Shown here: positions 35,873 through 49,779 of the stretch, piece after piece | Layout of the letters: each line of letters opens with the position of its first letter | How positions within the stretch are numbered: the stretch's first letter is position 1 | NCBI GenBank assembly: GCA_947579665.1 | Contig: OX388343.1 | Coordinates: 93,166,254-93,230,253, forward strand | Length of the DNA: 64,000 nt | Direction of reading: 5' to 3' | Source of the DNA: Sympetrum striolatum | Lineage: Eukaryota > Arthropoda > Insecta > Odonata > Libellulidae | Translations under genes and position numbers: made by a program | The notes under the pieces: generated by a model | The model's input: the letters and a program-made list of their open reading frames with translations, nothing else | What the model was told of the DNA's origin: nothing | The model's database searches: none

Positions 35873-36299
35873 GTTTATATCCCGTCTAATCGAATTTTTC
35901 TGGTAAGGGAATGTTTTTTTGCGTATGTGCCCGATTCCACCGATAAGTGTGGAAGGAAGGAAAGGGCATCCAACCTTAAACATCAAGCAGCAAAACAAAA
36001 TACGCCATCATCAACACCATACATCAAAAACCATAACCCCCTAAGTAATGGAAGTAAGGTTGATATGAAGAAGAAGTTAATAAGAAAATATATTCAAGTA
36101 AGTTATCGCTACTGCATAAACAGCCTGTATGCGTCCGTGTCTATTTTTGTCGAGAACATTTTCGATTTGAGCTTTCAAAAATTAAATTCTAAATTCTAGT
36201 CTAAATTTTCTATTTCTAATTCTAAAGTCTAAATTTCTAAAAATTAGTTTCTTAATTTCTGTAGCATATCGAATAGTGCGCCTAAAAGTATAAGCCAGT
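35873..36299. other. Stretch with TCTAAATT low-complexity DNA
   Basis: Positions 36184-36262 are a degenerate array of TTCTAAA-type words. The open frame 35828-36199 overlaps the MITE arm and is not coding. Confidence 0.4.
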
Positions 36300-36900
36300 C
36301 CGTAAGTGATCGTGGAAAGGGGTCGAGGCGCGGTGCCAAATCTATACATTTATTGATCGATATTTTTAGGTGTGGTACTTTGTAGTACCGAAGACTTGCG
36401 TTGGCAAGTTATTCCGAATCTCCATCTAGACGGAATAAACTCTGAGTTTGAATTACGATCCCGCTGCGATAATTCATCTCGTCTAAATTGGCGGTTTGCC
36501 AACGTGGGTGTCTCAAACCAAATTCTTTACCGTATAGTTTCCATATCCAACGTCATTGTCATTGGCATCACACCCTATTGAGGATTACCATTGATTCGGA
36601 TGCACGGCGGATTGGGCGTACGTGCATTCCGCGATCGGCAGGAGATGAAAAAATGGCAGATTGGATCGATTTGCCGCTGTTGCTTGTCCGCATTCCCTTG
36701 TCCCTAGGCAACGTGTATCATCCGCAAGAGGACGACGAGGATTAAAAAGAAAACTCGCTCAGGGGAAAGGCGTTCGCTCGCCGTAATCGGGCGAAAATTG
36801 ACTGTGCTGCGCGCCAAAATCACGACGGAAAATAAAGGCTATCCGGGCGACAAATGCAATTATCTTTTCCGGAACAACCTTGGCAAAAAGGTTCTTCTTC
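36300..36900. other. Moderately CpG-rich patch
   Basis: GC and CpG are raised, strongest at 36590-36860. Open frames 36372-36581 and 36488-36745 (plus) overlap in different frames without recognised domains. Confidence 0.35.
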
Positions 36901-37268
36901 ATAAGAGAGGGAAGCTATACTATAGCAACGTGGCTCCAAACCAGATGTCCGCAGGTTAGTCCACGGTAATCTCAGTATTAAGAGAGGCTAAAAGTTAATG
37001 TCTGGTCGACCATAACGGACAGAAAAAAATTGATATTAGGATAGTACAGATTAGGGTATGTATCTATACACCCTAAAGTGTGTTAGGCTTAGGTCGGTTG
37101 TTGAAGTTGGATAAAGTTGTTGCTTATGTCGTCCCAACTTAGACTCTTTCAGTACTCTCTTACATTGATATCTATTAAATGAGACTAAGTGGAAATTATT
37201 AATGTTAAGCACCAATAAAAACGCGAAACATGCACCATCCAACAATTTAATTCACCAAAATAAGACAC
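36901..37268. other. Stretch without certain features
   Basis: The part from about 37200 may be the body of the retroelement fragment that carries hammerhead-like motif 4, since it lies directly after the motif on the minus strand and has the same relative position as the family sequence at 34165-34249. Confidence 0.3.
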
Positions 37269-37300
37269 GACCGGTTTTGAAGTCACAACCTCGTTATCAG
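37269..37300 (-). ncRNA. Degenerate hammerhead-like motif 4
   Basis: On the minus strand CTGATAA (complement of 37294-37300) is followed by a possible stem II GAGG/CTTC, AAAA (37275-37278) and CCGGTC ending at 37269. Compared with the other copies, two invariant bases are changed (G of NGA to A, and the first G of GAAA to A), so it should be catalytically dead. Stem III palindrome and GTC are retained. Confidence 0.4.
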
Positions 37301-40300
37301 GCTAACAACACGGCGTCAATCTTTGTCCTTTTCGTGTTTACTCACGTTATCTTTTGAGGTTTTCCTGGGCGTCTGCTTTTATATTTACTTCGTAAATTTC
37401 CTCAATTATTTAGTCTCCGAACTCACCTAGTATTTTGAAGTTTCATTCTCAATTCACAAAAACAAACGACAAAAACGAGATATTTAGTGAAACCGTATTT
37501 TAAAAAATATTGTCGTCAACTACTTTTAAGTTTTACAAAATGTACGGCTTGCCCCACTTTGCACTCCCGACTGTTAGATCAGTGTGCGGTTGGTTTGATA
37601 GACTCTATCTTGTTGAAATTAATTGCTATACTTCGCACCGCATTTAGGTATCTCTCTGAGACATTGAGGAGGTAGATTCGGTAGTCAGAATGATTTGATA
37701 AATGACAAATGTCTCTGATTTTTTAAACACAAACTTAGATAGCTTTAATGGAGCGAAGAGGAGAGAACGGAGGTTCATATTTGCTTTCAGGCTAATGAGG
37801 ATGGGGCGCATAATTCAATTTTGGAAGCCCCTAATTTTATCGATAAGATCGGCTCCAAATTTTTCAACGATAATGAGGTGAGAATTTAAAAGGAAAATTA
37901 AAAGATGGCCAATGTTAATTTGCTGATGAACGAATGCTGACTGGAAGCTTTTATGTAAGATCTTTGTGAAAGAAGTATAATTATGTAGATTTTGACTTAG
38001 AGAGAATGAAAGAAAATTAAAAGCCAAATGACTAACACTGCGCACTATGGAAGTATAAGAGGGATTAGACATGTAAATGCTGGTTGGATATTGCGGATGA
38101 GATACTGAGGGCATATGGTCAAATGAATAATAGACAGTGTATGATAAGATAGACTATAAGAGCATCTAAAGTGAAAGAATAACGCATGGACAGGAATCTA
38201 TTGTGAACGTAAAGGCCGTTAACTTGCTTACTTCTAAATGACATGACGTGGATAGTATTTGAAAGTCTTTAAGTATGCAACTGAAGTAACTCTCAAGGAT
38301 TGTGCGGCATTTATAGAGATACTTATTTGCTTTATATACTTCGAGAGACTGTTTATTGATAGACAAATCTTACATATTGTTATCATAAACTATGTAATGT
38401 TAAATATTTTTATGAGCTTTTGGTGAAAGCGACTTTCGAAAGGGAAGGATTTCATGAAATTGAATTCTAGATAGCTTACGAATGCTTTCTAACATCTGGG
38501 AAGCTTTCATCGTTTTATAAATAAACGAAACGGATGAATCGAGCATGCTGTCAATACAAATCTTTTGAATTTTTTAAAGTATAAAATGAGATACAATCAA
38601 TAAAACACATTCACAAAGAAACTGATTAGATAATCGAGCATAATTGAAAATTATTGAAATAATAAAAAATAATAAAAACAGAGTAAGTAATTGAGAATAT
38701 AACTAGAAAACATAATAAATAACCCATCTAGTGGGAATGAACGAAATAATATCCTCGAAGACATTACTAGTGCTTACTTTATCTTTAAAGTGTCGGAAAA
38801 ATCAGGAAAATATTGAGTGCTTATATCTTTTACTTTCTTAACAGTGAAAAATAGTGCAAAATGTTCGTAATCGCGATTCGGTAAAACAGAGCGTGCACAT
38901 CTCTTTATCTAGGGATATGCGTTGCAGAAGTGGCTGAGTAAACAAGTCCGCGGCAGTGGCTGACTGTCGTGCTGCTCGTCAATCTAAATAGCTGAATCTT
39001 CCTGTAAACAGAGAGAAGTCAATGGTTTCTCCATTACAGGCATTCCTTTGGACAGATCATGCCACAGTCGTCCATGACGTTCAATTCATACCGAGAGCCC
39101 TTTACAAGCGCTTTGTGAGGCTCATTGTGATGCGCGATAAATAGCTGCGAAGGGATGCGAGCCTCCTTGCATTTATTACCTTCACTCGGAGAGAAGTGCT
39201 ATTCAAGAAGTTTGCCATACGTATCCAAATGGCAAAGAAAAAAGCATTGCCTTCTCGTCTGATCTTGAGCTCACAAATCCTTTCTGCACGAATAAAAATA
39301 TCACAAAGTAAATAAACTATTAATAGTAATGATAATAACTTAATTGACAAGCATAGGATCCCCGAATTACGTATGCTAAAATAAATGAAATACGATGGGC
39401 AAGAACATAAGAGAGAATAGGGAAACATATAAACAACTAAAATTATATGAAGTAAGAGCACGGAGTAATTGTAAGATACGAATAATGAATGTTAATTGAT
39501 AATACGATTTTTTAATAATTATATTTAATGAGTTTAGAAATAGATCAACCATATCTTTTCTAAAGAAGTCACGGAAATGGAAAAACAGGAACAAATTGTA
39601 GGTCAATATCTTACAATGTTTATCAGATGTCCTTTGCGGAGCATTTTAGTTTCAGGACTCCTAAATATTAAACATCGCATCGAGGAAATATCTTTCGCTC
39701 CTCTAGTCGGTGCCAGGGTTCAATGCTTCTACTACACTAAAGATTGACTCGGTTAAGTCTGTTATTATTGCAAATGTCTGTTCATATAATGCGCGAAAAT
39801 ACATAAACTTAAGAAAAATACGGAATTCGCTGGTTAAGTGAGAAGTAATTTCTGGAAAATTGGATATTTCTGGATCCCTCTGGGCATTGATAGTTATTTG
39901 CCAACCCCCCAGCTATTTTGTGAAAAATAATAATAGTTAAGCAAACATAGGAGCTCTCAATTGCATATGTTATGATTAGTGAAATATACCACAAAATAAA
40001 ATGAGAGGAGGGCATACGTAAATGTATAAAATATTGAAATTATATACACTAAGATCACGAAATAATTATAAAACAAAAATTATGATCATTAATTAAATAT
40101 TAATAAGGTCTTATTTCTGAATGTATTTAATTAGTCTGTGAAAACTCTACGCGATCAGAAAGAGGATTGACAGGCTATTCTAGGAACGAATTCAGACTTT
40201 CCTTTCGATGTTCGAAAATTCAAGTTTTCGATTGTTTACTCAGTGAAAGTGTTTCTTTCTCCAGACTTGGGACATTAAAATTCCGCTAATAGAATGTCCT

Positions 40301-42828
40301 CATATTCAATTCATTACCGAAGCTTATTTTCACTTATTTGCTCTTATGGTTTAAGCCTCCATTTAGCACCACCTTTTCTGCCGACTCTCCAACGTCTTTC
40401 GGTTTCATCCGTTGTCCTATTTAAGAATTTTCTGTTCGTTTTTTTATGCGACCGGCAATTTTCCTTTTTAATATCTATATCTCATCCCGTGTTTCAGATG
40501 TGATCATTGGAATATCGGAGGACTATCACGCTCTGTTTTCCGAAATGCACACACGCGGTTGAGGTCTACTCCACGTGCATTGTGATGTCATCGTCCCTCC
40601 TCCACTCTCTCCGATAAACTGCGCAATGTCATTTTGTGGCCTACTTTCTTCTTGGACCAACTGTTATCCACGCCGTGCTTTTCCCTGCCATATAGGTGTA
40701 CGATATGATTGCTGGGGTCACGGTGTCGGCAAAAAGGGTGACCTAATACGTTTGGCCAGTTTCCGAGACGATTCCTATGAAAGAAACTATCGAATTTTCC
40801 TCATTCTTCCGTCGGTTACGAAATACTTGAATTGAATGAAAGTTTCGCTTTTTAGAAGACTCGGTTTTCGCAGTGAAGTTTCCCGAAGATGAATTTCTCT
40901 CTACGTCGTCGCTTTTAGAACGTTTCTAGATCGCTGACTTTGCGATTACAATATTTCCGGTATCAATGGAGCAGTGTCTTTTGTAGAAGAATTTAAGTCT
41001 GTTTTACGACTGGTAATATTATCTGAAGTGCACTTGTAAACATCTGGACATATAGTAAATAGAACCAATGTGAAGTAAAGGGATGCTCTATTCTCTAATT
41101 CTTTACGTTCTATTCGTAACATCTGGAATTTGTAGCGATGATCGCTTTGATCTAGAATTGTAAGCATCCACATTTATGACGAATATCATGAAGCCACACT
41201 TGGAGGAACTTTTCTCCAATTTATTTATATTAATGAGACATGATCTGACGCATAAAATTCTATACTACCGGTTTCTAGGGCACTACATCATAATAGCTCA
41301 TAATTTAAGATTAACCATATTAAGCCAGGTATACATGCATTTAATGCATACATTTATAAGGCGCAACTCAAAACGGAGTTACACCGATTTTCCAGTTTTC
41401 TTAAATTTAATGGTAGATATTATCAATAGACAAAATTGTTAAGTATCAGAATTCAGTAAAAGCACTCGCAAAGTGAAAACCTGATTTTCAATCACGTTTT
41501 AACTTGCTCCAGAATTGAGTTGACAATCTTTTACATGATTTTTCGTGGAGCACTTATCTTTCTTTCTAGGAACACTTATCAACTTTTTGAAGAACACCAG
41601 CGTGTCGTGGGACATTACGGGAAACACTACTATAGAGTTCGAGCGTTAAATTATTTAGGTCTGTACTATTTTAGGTCAATGATGCGCCCTGCATTATGAA
41701 TTTGCTTCTATCGTTATGAATCTATACTTCTTATGTACGTAAATATAAATTCAACAGATAACCTTTCAATATTATGACACTGTACTTCAACCGTGTGTTG
41801 CCGATCTTATTTTCACCTGTGACCGCGAAATTGAAGACCATGAACATTCACATACCATAAATTATTTACTTTCACAGTAATATAAACAAACACCGTTATA
41901 TTTGAAAATATTTAAAGAACGAGGCATAAATAGGTAGGCATTGATTTTTATCTTTCTAAACACTGCAATTCATAGTCAGATGTTCCTGTCTGGAGGTTAG
42001 AGAGGTTATTTGATAGAAACTGATCTAAAATGATATATACTTATGAATCTATCTCTGTAGAGTGACTTTCTCTTCCTTTTCTGTGAATACCATCTCGTGG
42101 ACCTCAGTGGGGTCTGCCCCCCTTACTTTAACGTACGCCTTCTTATGAGAGATAGATAAAAGTAAACAAACCTCCTTGGTAACGGCTTTATAAATAAACA
42201 AAGCGAACCTTTTCAGCAAAATCTCACCCATTTGTGTAATTTGAGAAACCGCCAATAAGATCGATGGAATGAATTAACGATATCGATAAAATCGATTGAT
42301 AAGATATATAAATACATCAGATACATGATGTATAAGGATTTAATGGGTATTGTGTCTCGTTAGTCCCATCGAGTCCAAGATTTTACAATTTATTTTTGCT
42401 TCTCGGGATTGAGGGTAGCAAGAGAGATTCGTTTCAACTTGAATCCTGGTTTTGCCGCGATATTGGGCTGGGATTAATGTCACGTGATGAAAGCGCAGTC
42501 CACGGCTTTTCTGATGGAACAGCAGAAGGATGACCGCGAGGTTTGAATCCACGGACGATGATCCATGGGCGAAAGACCCGGGAGAAAGGACTTTGCATGT
42601 CAATGCAGCCTCGAAAAATTGAAAGCGAAATTTTTCGCTTTTATTGCTGGTCGTCTCTTGAATCTTCCTCCATTTTCTGTTCCAAAATTGAACATCCTAA
42701 AGCGAAAGCTTTGGGACCTACAGAGATTTTACATAGTACTGCATACTATGATATTCCATCTAATAAGTAATCCAACTTATATCCGATGAACAGTTTTTGC
42801 AGCTCAAGTTTACTTTCTCACTGGTTTT
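37301..42828. other. Gene-poor stretch
   Basis: No gene is supported. A mild CpG-rich patch lies at 40540-40920, and another at about 42460-42560. Open frames throughout are short and unrecognised. Confidence 0.4.
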
Positions 42829-43081
42829 CCGTCATGACTAGTGGTTAACGTGCTAGCGCGTTAATGCTCCAACCTCATGGTCCCGGACTCGAATCCTGGG
42901 TAATCGTTTTTTTCCGGTTAGGGAATTGTTGTCTGTGTATGATGTGTGTGTTTGTGTGTGATATTAATAAAATAAAATGCACAAAGAGGAATAAAATTAA
43001 GAAAAGGGGTTAATTGGAGGAATAGCCTTCCTAGGCTAAAATTCGCCCAAAAAATGAAGACGGCATTATTATTATAATTAT
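42829..43081 (+). mobile_element. tRNA-derived SINE, plus strand
   Basis: The head has a box A-like TGACTAGTGGTTAA (42835-42848) and box B GGACTCGAATCC (42885-42896). Downstream is a TG-rich segment (42938-42961), an AATAAAATAAAATG-like stretch, CCTAGGCTAAAATTCGCCC (43030-43048) and an ATTATTATTATAATTATT tail at 43065-43081. This layout of pol III head, body and trinucleotide tail fits a SINE. The head resembles the minus-strand copy at 1.3 kb. Confidence 0.65.
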
Positions 43082-44776
43082 TGGTTACGGATCCCGGGGC
43101 ATTTACAAAGTGTACACAAAATAGTAAAAAATATCATATCATGTGAGCTACTGCCCTGTCTTTTTCACTCGTGACAGTAAAATAATATTTTGGTGTTGCT
43201 AGGCTGAATTTTGCTCCTTTTTCCACATCTGCATAAAATCAATACTTTTCCTTTGTCATTTGGCACAGGATCTATTGCCCATTATCGTAAAGATATGAAT
43301 TCTAGTGGGGTATGAGTGTTACTTAATAATGGTATTCATTAAAAAAATGTCTTCAAATCGTACGTTTTTCATTCATAGCATTCTGCCTCCGCAAAGAAAG
43401 TTAGGTCAAACTATTACGCATCATTAGAGGTTTAAAATCTCCAATGGCCGTCTTTGTCAGCTGTTTGAGATTTTAAACCTCAATTCAAGATTTAAACAGG
43501 ACAACTTGTATATTGAACGCTTTTTAACCAAAGTTATCTGAGATATTAATTTGATATTTTTAGCGGTTCGACCATATTTAAACTTGATGGTAATAACAAT
43601 TAAAAAATGCTTTTCTTGCCGATCGCATTTTGAATCGATTTGTCACTTCAAAATTTTGATAAGAACATTTATATATGTAAATTTTCGTGAGGATATAAAA
43701 TTAAGCCTTATCAGAGGAATTATGACATGCTTTGAGAAAATTGTTAGAATCATGGTCTAATTTCTTGTCTTGTGTTTATTCTTGAAACAGTCTCATTCTT
43801 ATTGTAAGTTATCGTTGATTCTTCTCTCAACAAAAAAGTTCACCAATGGTTCGACAGAATCTTTCTGTTCTTTGCTCCCGTAAATTCAACACGCATTTCG
43901 CGGCTTGCATTCGACGTTAACACTATGTAATACTTTGATTGTAAAAATTCTTTCGTCTGATTGTAATAGAACACAGACAAAATTATTCATCAGAGTAAAT
44001 AATTAACATATAAATAATATAAAAATATAATAATTAACATATAAATAATAAATAATATAATAAATAATATAAAGGTATCTCACCATTCTGCTCAAAATTT
44101 TAATAATAAACGTTACTCCTGATGCTCAATCTGTAATGCGATAGTGAATTCATGTTAATGTGTAAACTTTTTACTATACAATACAAATGTAAATTTTTAT
44201 GTTCAAGTCTTAACACATTTTCGGATTCTATAATAACTTGAATTTTGTAAAGCGCTTTGAGATAATTACTTTTAGTTGAATTACCCTGCCAAGCAACGAA
44301 TGACGTCTACCAGATGATTATTCATTCAAAAATTAATGGGAACATTTGAAGGAGCTGGTTTCATTTCGTCTATGATCTCTAGTTTTTCAACGAAACGTCT
44401 ATTCCTGTAGCTGGAATTCCTATTCCTGCGGATAGAACGTCAATGGAAAGGCACAAATGGCGAAGTGCCATAGCCTCTGCATTCCTCTTTGAGAGCGGAG
44501 CGTCTTGCTGAGAAGATAAGTGGCCCATTAAGGAATAATCAAATCCGGTTACCGAAAGCTGATAAAAACATTTTTGTCAGAGATACGGAGACGCATCTAA
44601 GTGACAGTAGAGGTTAATAATTATTCATTTATTCTCATATCTTTCATGATGACACACAGGATTTTAATCAAATGCGACACTGTTGCAGCATTTTATGACA
44701 CTTTGAAACTTCGGATATACCGATGTTTTTGATTCGGTTCAGTACTGCATATTTTATTTACGAAGAGTGCTTAGAG
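43082..44776. other. AT-rich stretch with a simple repeat
   Basis: Positions 43999-44074 are a degenerate tandem array of TAAATAATATAA words, including a duplicated TAATTAACATATAAATAAT block. No gene is supported elsewhere in this stretch. Confidence 0.5.
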
Positions 44777-45242
44777 CCAGGTTACTCAACCTTTTTTGGT
44801 GCCCAGGCACCCAAGGGCATTTCAGAAAGCGAAGCGGGCACCATGTAACATTTCCGTCCAGGGTAATATTCAGGCTATCCCTTAGCAATGTTATCACTTC
44901 ACTAGTTAACCGTTGGCCGTTTAAAAAAAGATCTCATTGGTAAATAAGATCGAAAAATTAAAAGGTATATATTTTTATGACAACCTCACAACGTGGGAAA
45001 GTCCTCATCTCCTAAGAAGATTTTATTACGGGGAAAATATAATAGATAAGATAGATAAAGTTTAGACACGCCATCACCCTCGATATTTACGAAACCAAAG
45101 ACCAGGAGAACCAACTCTCTGACCCCTTCCCACGCTCGTGCAATCTCAAGAAATACTGTTGAAGCAAATAAAAAAATATTTTTACCGAAGCTTTGCGGGC
45201 ACTGTGCAAAGGTCGCTTTGGGCACCAGGTTGAATATACCGG
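44777..45242. mobile_element. hAT-type MITE (466 bp)
   Basis: A perfect 8-bp target duplication GCTTAGAG flanks it (44769-44776 and 45243-45250). The ends CCAGGTTACTCAACC and GGTTGAATATACCGG are imperfect inverted repeats (about 11 of 15 match), with further subterminal inverted similarity around GGTGCCC..GGGCACC. No transposase is encoded; the open frame 44986-45225 (minus) has no transposase motif. Confidence 0.85.
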
Positions 45243-45250
45243 GCTTAGAG

Positions 45251-48200
45251 TAAGACGGTGGATTAATAGTGACTTATATCAAGCACCACTCAGGCCATCA
45301 AATGTCTGTCCAGCAAAAACAAATGGATCAGATTGAAAATGTAATTTCATACGAAGAGTAAAAAATCATTTCTATCCTTTGGCGCCAAAGAGATTTTTGG
45401 CGCGTAAACAATTATTTACGTTTATTCACCTGCCATTGATTAGTATCATGAAACGATTGTTTTACTCTTTTTTAGCACAATTATATTCAGTTTTGCAAAT
45501 CAAAATTCAGTTTATTACTTCAGCCAGCAAGGAAATTAAAAATTGTTTTTGATTTGTAATTTTATTTAACTGAGAAAATCGAATCATATCTTATCTACAC
45601 TTTTCGATTAATCGCGATATAGTGGGCACGTAAAGATTAAAGCTATCGGAGATTGCTGATTTCGTTCGGATTCCACGCCCCGACAGATTTCAATCTTACG
45701 GGATTTACTTGATTTCAGCAGTCAATTTCTTATATCTTGCTTTGATAACTTCGAATTTCGTAGATATAAAACACCATATTCCGTAGTAAATGAATAGAAC
45801 GTTTAACTAAAGAAAAGTACGTTGTTTCGAGAGAATGTTTTCTCTGAAACTAGAATGGCAAGTTTTAGCTGTGTGAGAGTGCAATACTGCATTCATTCAA
45901 CCTCGCCTAAACTATTGATGGTTTTCTTGTTGAACCGGTTTTGTATTGGTACCGGACTAATCAAGGAGGCGGAAATAAACCGTTAAAAAGAAATTCTGAT
46001 GTACTTTGATGTGCACACATGAGAGACATATACCATAATACACCAATTTAATAGGAATATTGATCCATCACGTTGAACATATATTTTTATTCGCCCATCT
46101 ATTGTTACTTTCCCTATTTTATTTATACCGAAGCTCCCGAACAATCACTTTGAATTGGACTGTAAATTACTAAAACTCGTTCCATTTACGTTTGAGGGTG
46201 CATTCCTAGAAAAATTAGGTTTCTTTTCAATTAAAATTCTACAAGATATACAAATATATAAATATATTTTAAACACATATCCTTAATAAAATTCTAAATA
46301 TTTTCGCACAATTCCTGGCACTTTTGGAGATAATATTTTATGCATAAAAGTAAGCAAAGAAATGCTATAGACTTAGACATTAAAACGTATTACATCCTAG
46401 ATGAACATCCTAGACAACATCCTTGCGTGAACGCTATTTCTCTTTCCTGCCACCATTTCAAGATTTTTTTCCAGCCTATACGCGACAACTTGAGCCAGGT
46501 TTGATGCATTTGCACCAGGAAATCATGAACTAGTTTACTCACAATTTTCAGCAAATCAAGGCTGTTTCTTTTTTCAGAAAGGACTTCCTTCCTCGGGTGC
46601 ACTGTTTCTAATTTGTAAAGTTTTAGATTTTAACTTCTGCAAATACTCTAGCACTTGCAAAACCGTACATATTTCGCGACATGTTTACTCGCAGTATTTG
46701 CAGGTTGTCTCCTAATCCATCTCATGTGGTTATATCGCAACTGTGTGACCAAACCCGATCTCGCCATGTTGACGAAGGTGCCCTAGAAAGAGTACGTTTC
46801 CTATGACTCACTGCGGCTCGGAAAAAAAAGTTGATCGTAAACGTTGTGAGTGAAATAGTGGAGTTTACTAGGTTGGTAAGAGTATCCACGCTCAGAAGTA
46901 TTTTGAACTCTCTTCCTCGAGGACCGAATCGAACAAGTGGTTTGTTAATTACCACATTGTTCGCTAATGCTTAATGTATTCCTCTGCGATTCCAGATTAT
47001 TTTGGTTGGATATCAACTGGTTACTTTCCTATTTATTTTCTCATTGTTATCAAAAAATTTTATATTCTCCTATGCCATGAATAGATATGGACGTTGATTG
47101 GTTATGCATTAACTTTAATTAAATGTTTATAGAAATTTGGATTGCTTCAGGGGAGCTCTTGATAAAAATGTAATTCATAAATTTATTTGGACATATTGTG
47201 TCCTAATATTGTAGATCTATAAAATATTCATGATCTAAGAGAACTCGATCTCAAATATAAAGACAGAATTCTTTTTCAGCTACAATATATTTGTACGCAA
47301 ACATTTGAACAAAAACACTCCTCTTGTATAATTACATGGAGTATTTTTAAGTATAGGGATGTTTGATTCATCTTTTGCGAATTTTCATCCAGCTTTGGTT
47401 TCGCAAGCCATGCCAAATCCCATTAGCATTTTAAATTTTTAAGCGAATGGTAGGCGGGGCATTGCTTCTATGTTCCTCGAGATATCATATATTTGTCTGA
47501 GTAATCGCTCTCAGGGAAGACTACGATGCAAAATTCCGTTAAATTTGTCAGTGAAAATCCAAGCTAAACGGAACGGAATTAAAGCATGGAATTTTATTTT
47601 CCAAATTTGCCCTTCTCTTGGTATTTAAATTCATCTTTCGTCTCTGACCATCAGTTGGTGAAGAGATCTCACGGAAGCGGTTCGTAGGGACCGCATACTT
47701 CCTTCCAAACCCATAAGAATTTAGTCAACTTAAAGTTAAGTCTAGATCGATAAAGAAGCGGGAGAAAAGAAATAATAGCTTCACCAATTCCAATAGCGCC
47801 ATCACTGATCAATTGCGAGATGATCGCACTTTTTGTAATCCCAAGAAGGAGTATATTTAGAACAGAGACCCCAATCCTAGTTTCTATTTGGATACATTAG
47901 CGTTATAAAAATTTTTCTGGTTCCGCATACTTAATACTTTGTTTCCGGGCAAAAAGTTGCGCATTTATTGTCAATCATTTTATCTAAAATTTAACAGTAG
48001 TGATTTTTCAGCAGTACCGGGTTTCACTTCCTATGCTTGATTTTCATAAATGCATACTTACTTCTCACTCCAGCCATCAATCGCAATGGAAATATATGTA
48101 TATATAAATGCTTTGTGTGTTTTTGAAGAGGAATGATTCAAATCGATCTTTTATTACTGTGTGATTTTTCACTCGGTAGTTGAACGTAGCATGGGAGTCA

Positions 48201-48802
48201 AAGTTTTTTTCACCATTAAAAAAAATGCTTACAAAAAATTCCTGGCAAAAATTTTAAAAATATGTATGTACATAATTTACGTGAAAAAACTGCTTCTGCG
48301 TTTTTATCGAAATAGCACCTTTATCTTGAGATATTTTTACTACCAGTAAAGAGCTGGGGATACCGAACTTATCTTATAATGTATTTGATAAATCCGTATC
48401 AATATTTATTGAGTTTTACTTGGGTGGTATTTGTTTCGTAATTCAAGTTCGTTTCATAAATGACCCAAAATAATACTTTTTATTTATATATTATTCACTA
48501 GAGAATCAAATATGAATTAATCGTTTCATTAAACCTCCTATAAAACGTTGTGTTCTACCAGCCAGCGAATTCTTCAACTCAGAAGGCGGTTTGGGTCTCT
48601 CAATTCCTCCCCTTGACCATTTGACCTGCCAAAAGCTCTGGGGAGGGAATGAGCCCTTGCTAGGCAAGATGAGAAGTTTACCCTTGCTTTCTACTCTGAG
48701 CCAGAATATAACAGGATAAAGTCCATTTAAATGCACCCCAATGACTTAATGAGTAATATAATAATATTAGAATAACACTTTCCATAGCAACCGAGAAATA
48801 GT
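45251..48802. other. AT-rich stretch without recognised features
   Basis: No gene, RNA or repeat was recognised in these 3.5 kb. Confidence 0.4.
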
Positions 48803-48810
48803 GACCAGTA

Positions 48811-49126
48811 TAGGGTTACCAGACGTCCGCTTTTTTAATTGAAATGTCCGCTTTTTTCTCTCAATCAATTATTTTTATACATATTTTCATCTTACACAAT
48901 CTTTCACCAAGTACTTCAGTATATTTTTTACCTGAGAGTTGGTAGACACTAGAAAAAAACTATCGTGGTACGAGACTCAACGAGTAAGTAACACTTTTTT
49001 GATCAGTTTTTCAATTTTTTTTTAATTTTACAATTGAATTTTTTTTTTTTTCATTTTTCGATTGGTAATGGGGGGGGATGGTCGTGGAATGTCCACTTTT
49101 TCTACTCGGAGCATCTGGTAACCCTA
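48811..49126. mobile_element. hAT-type MITE (316 bp)
   Basis: The ends TAGGGTTACCAGA and TCTGGTAACCCTA are perfect 13-bp inverted repeats. An 8-bp target duplication GACCAGTA flanks it perfectly (48803-48810 and 49127-49134). Subterminal GTCCGCTTTTT/GTCCACTTTTT strings repeat. The TAGGGTTACCAGACGTCC-type end is common among hAT elements of animals. It carries no transposase and lies about 0.9 kb upstream of the tws start codon. Confidence 0.9.
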
Positions 49127-49134
49127 GACCAGTA

Positions 49135-49779
49135 TGAATTCATTATAGTGCGTCAGTCATATCTTCTTAATTTTCATATTACCATTGATGTTAACGAGAC
49201 TGAGACAAAAGTAAATTAAAGATATTTCAAATCAGAAATACAAATGAAAAGTATCCATTAATCAATATATCGTCGAAGGAACAAATAAATTTCTTAAGGA
49301 ACGTTAGAGTGCTACAAAGCTGTGATTAACAATTTATAATTTGTTTATCATGAACATTTCCGGGTCTTGCTTCTTATTTCGAAAGGTTTTAAAGCTTACA
49401 ATCAACCCTTGGTGGTATGCTGTTGGCTATGGAGATAAAAAGTACTTAATTATGCGTCCTAGATATATTTACAGTTCTAAAATTTGTCTCCCAATTTTTC
49501 CTCGAATTTTAAAATGTCTTTTTATCTTATTTTACACGTTCGAAACATGGCTCAATATAATATCTTCATCACTGTATTATCTTAAATCGAATCTAAATGT
49601 TCCCCCCTGATCGAGTAAATTCATTTGTTTCATAAAATATTTTTACAAAAAAGTGTAAAGTCGATCTCAATGTAATGTTGAGTATAAAGCAATTATTTAG
49701 AAAATAAGGTATAATAATTTTAGTGTAGGTTTAATTAATGAATTTTTCTATATTTATCGAACTTAGCTAGAATTCACAC
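49135..49779. other. AT-rich stretch upstream of tws
   Basis: Nothing supported was seen. The open frame 49341-49610 has no recognised domain. Confidence 0.35.
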
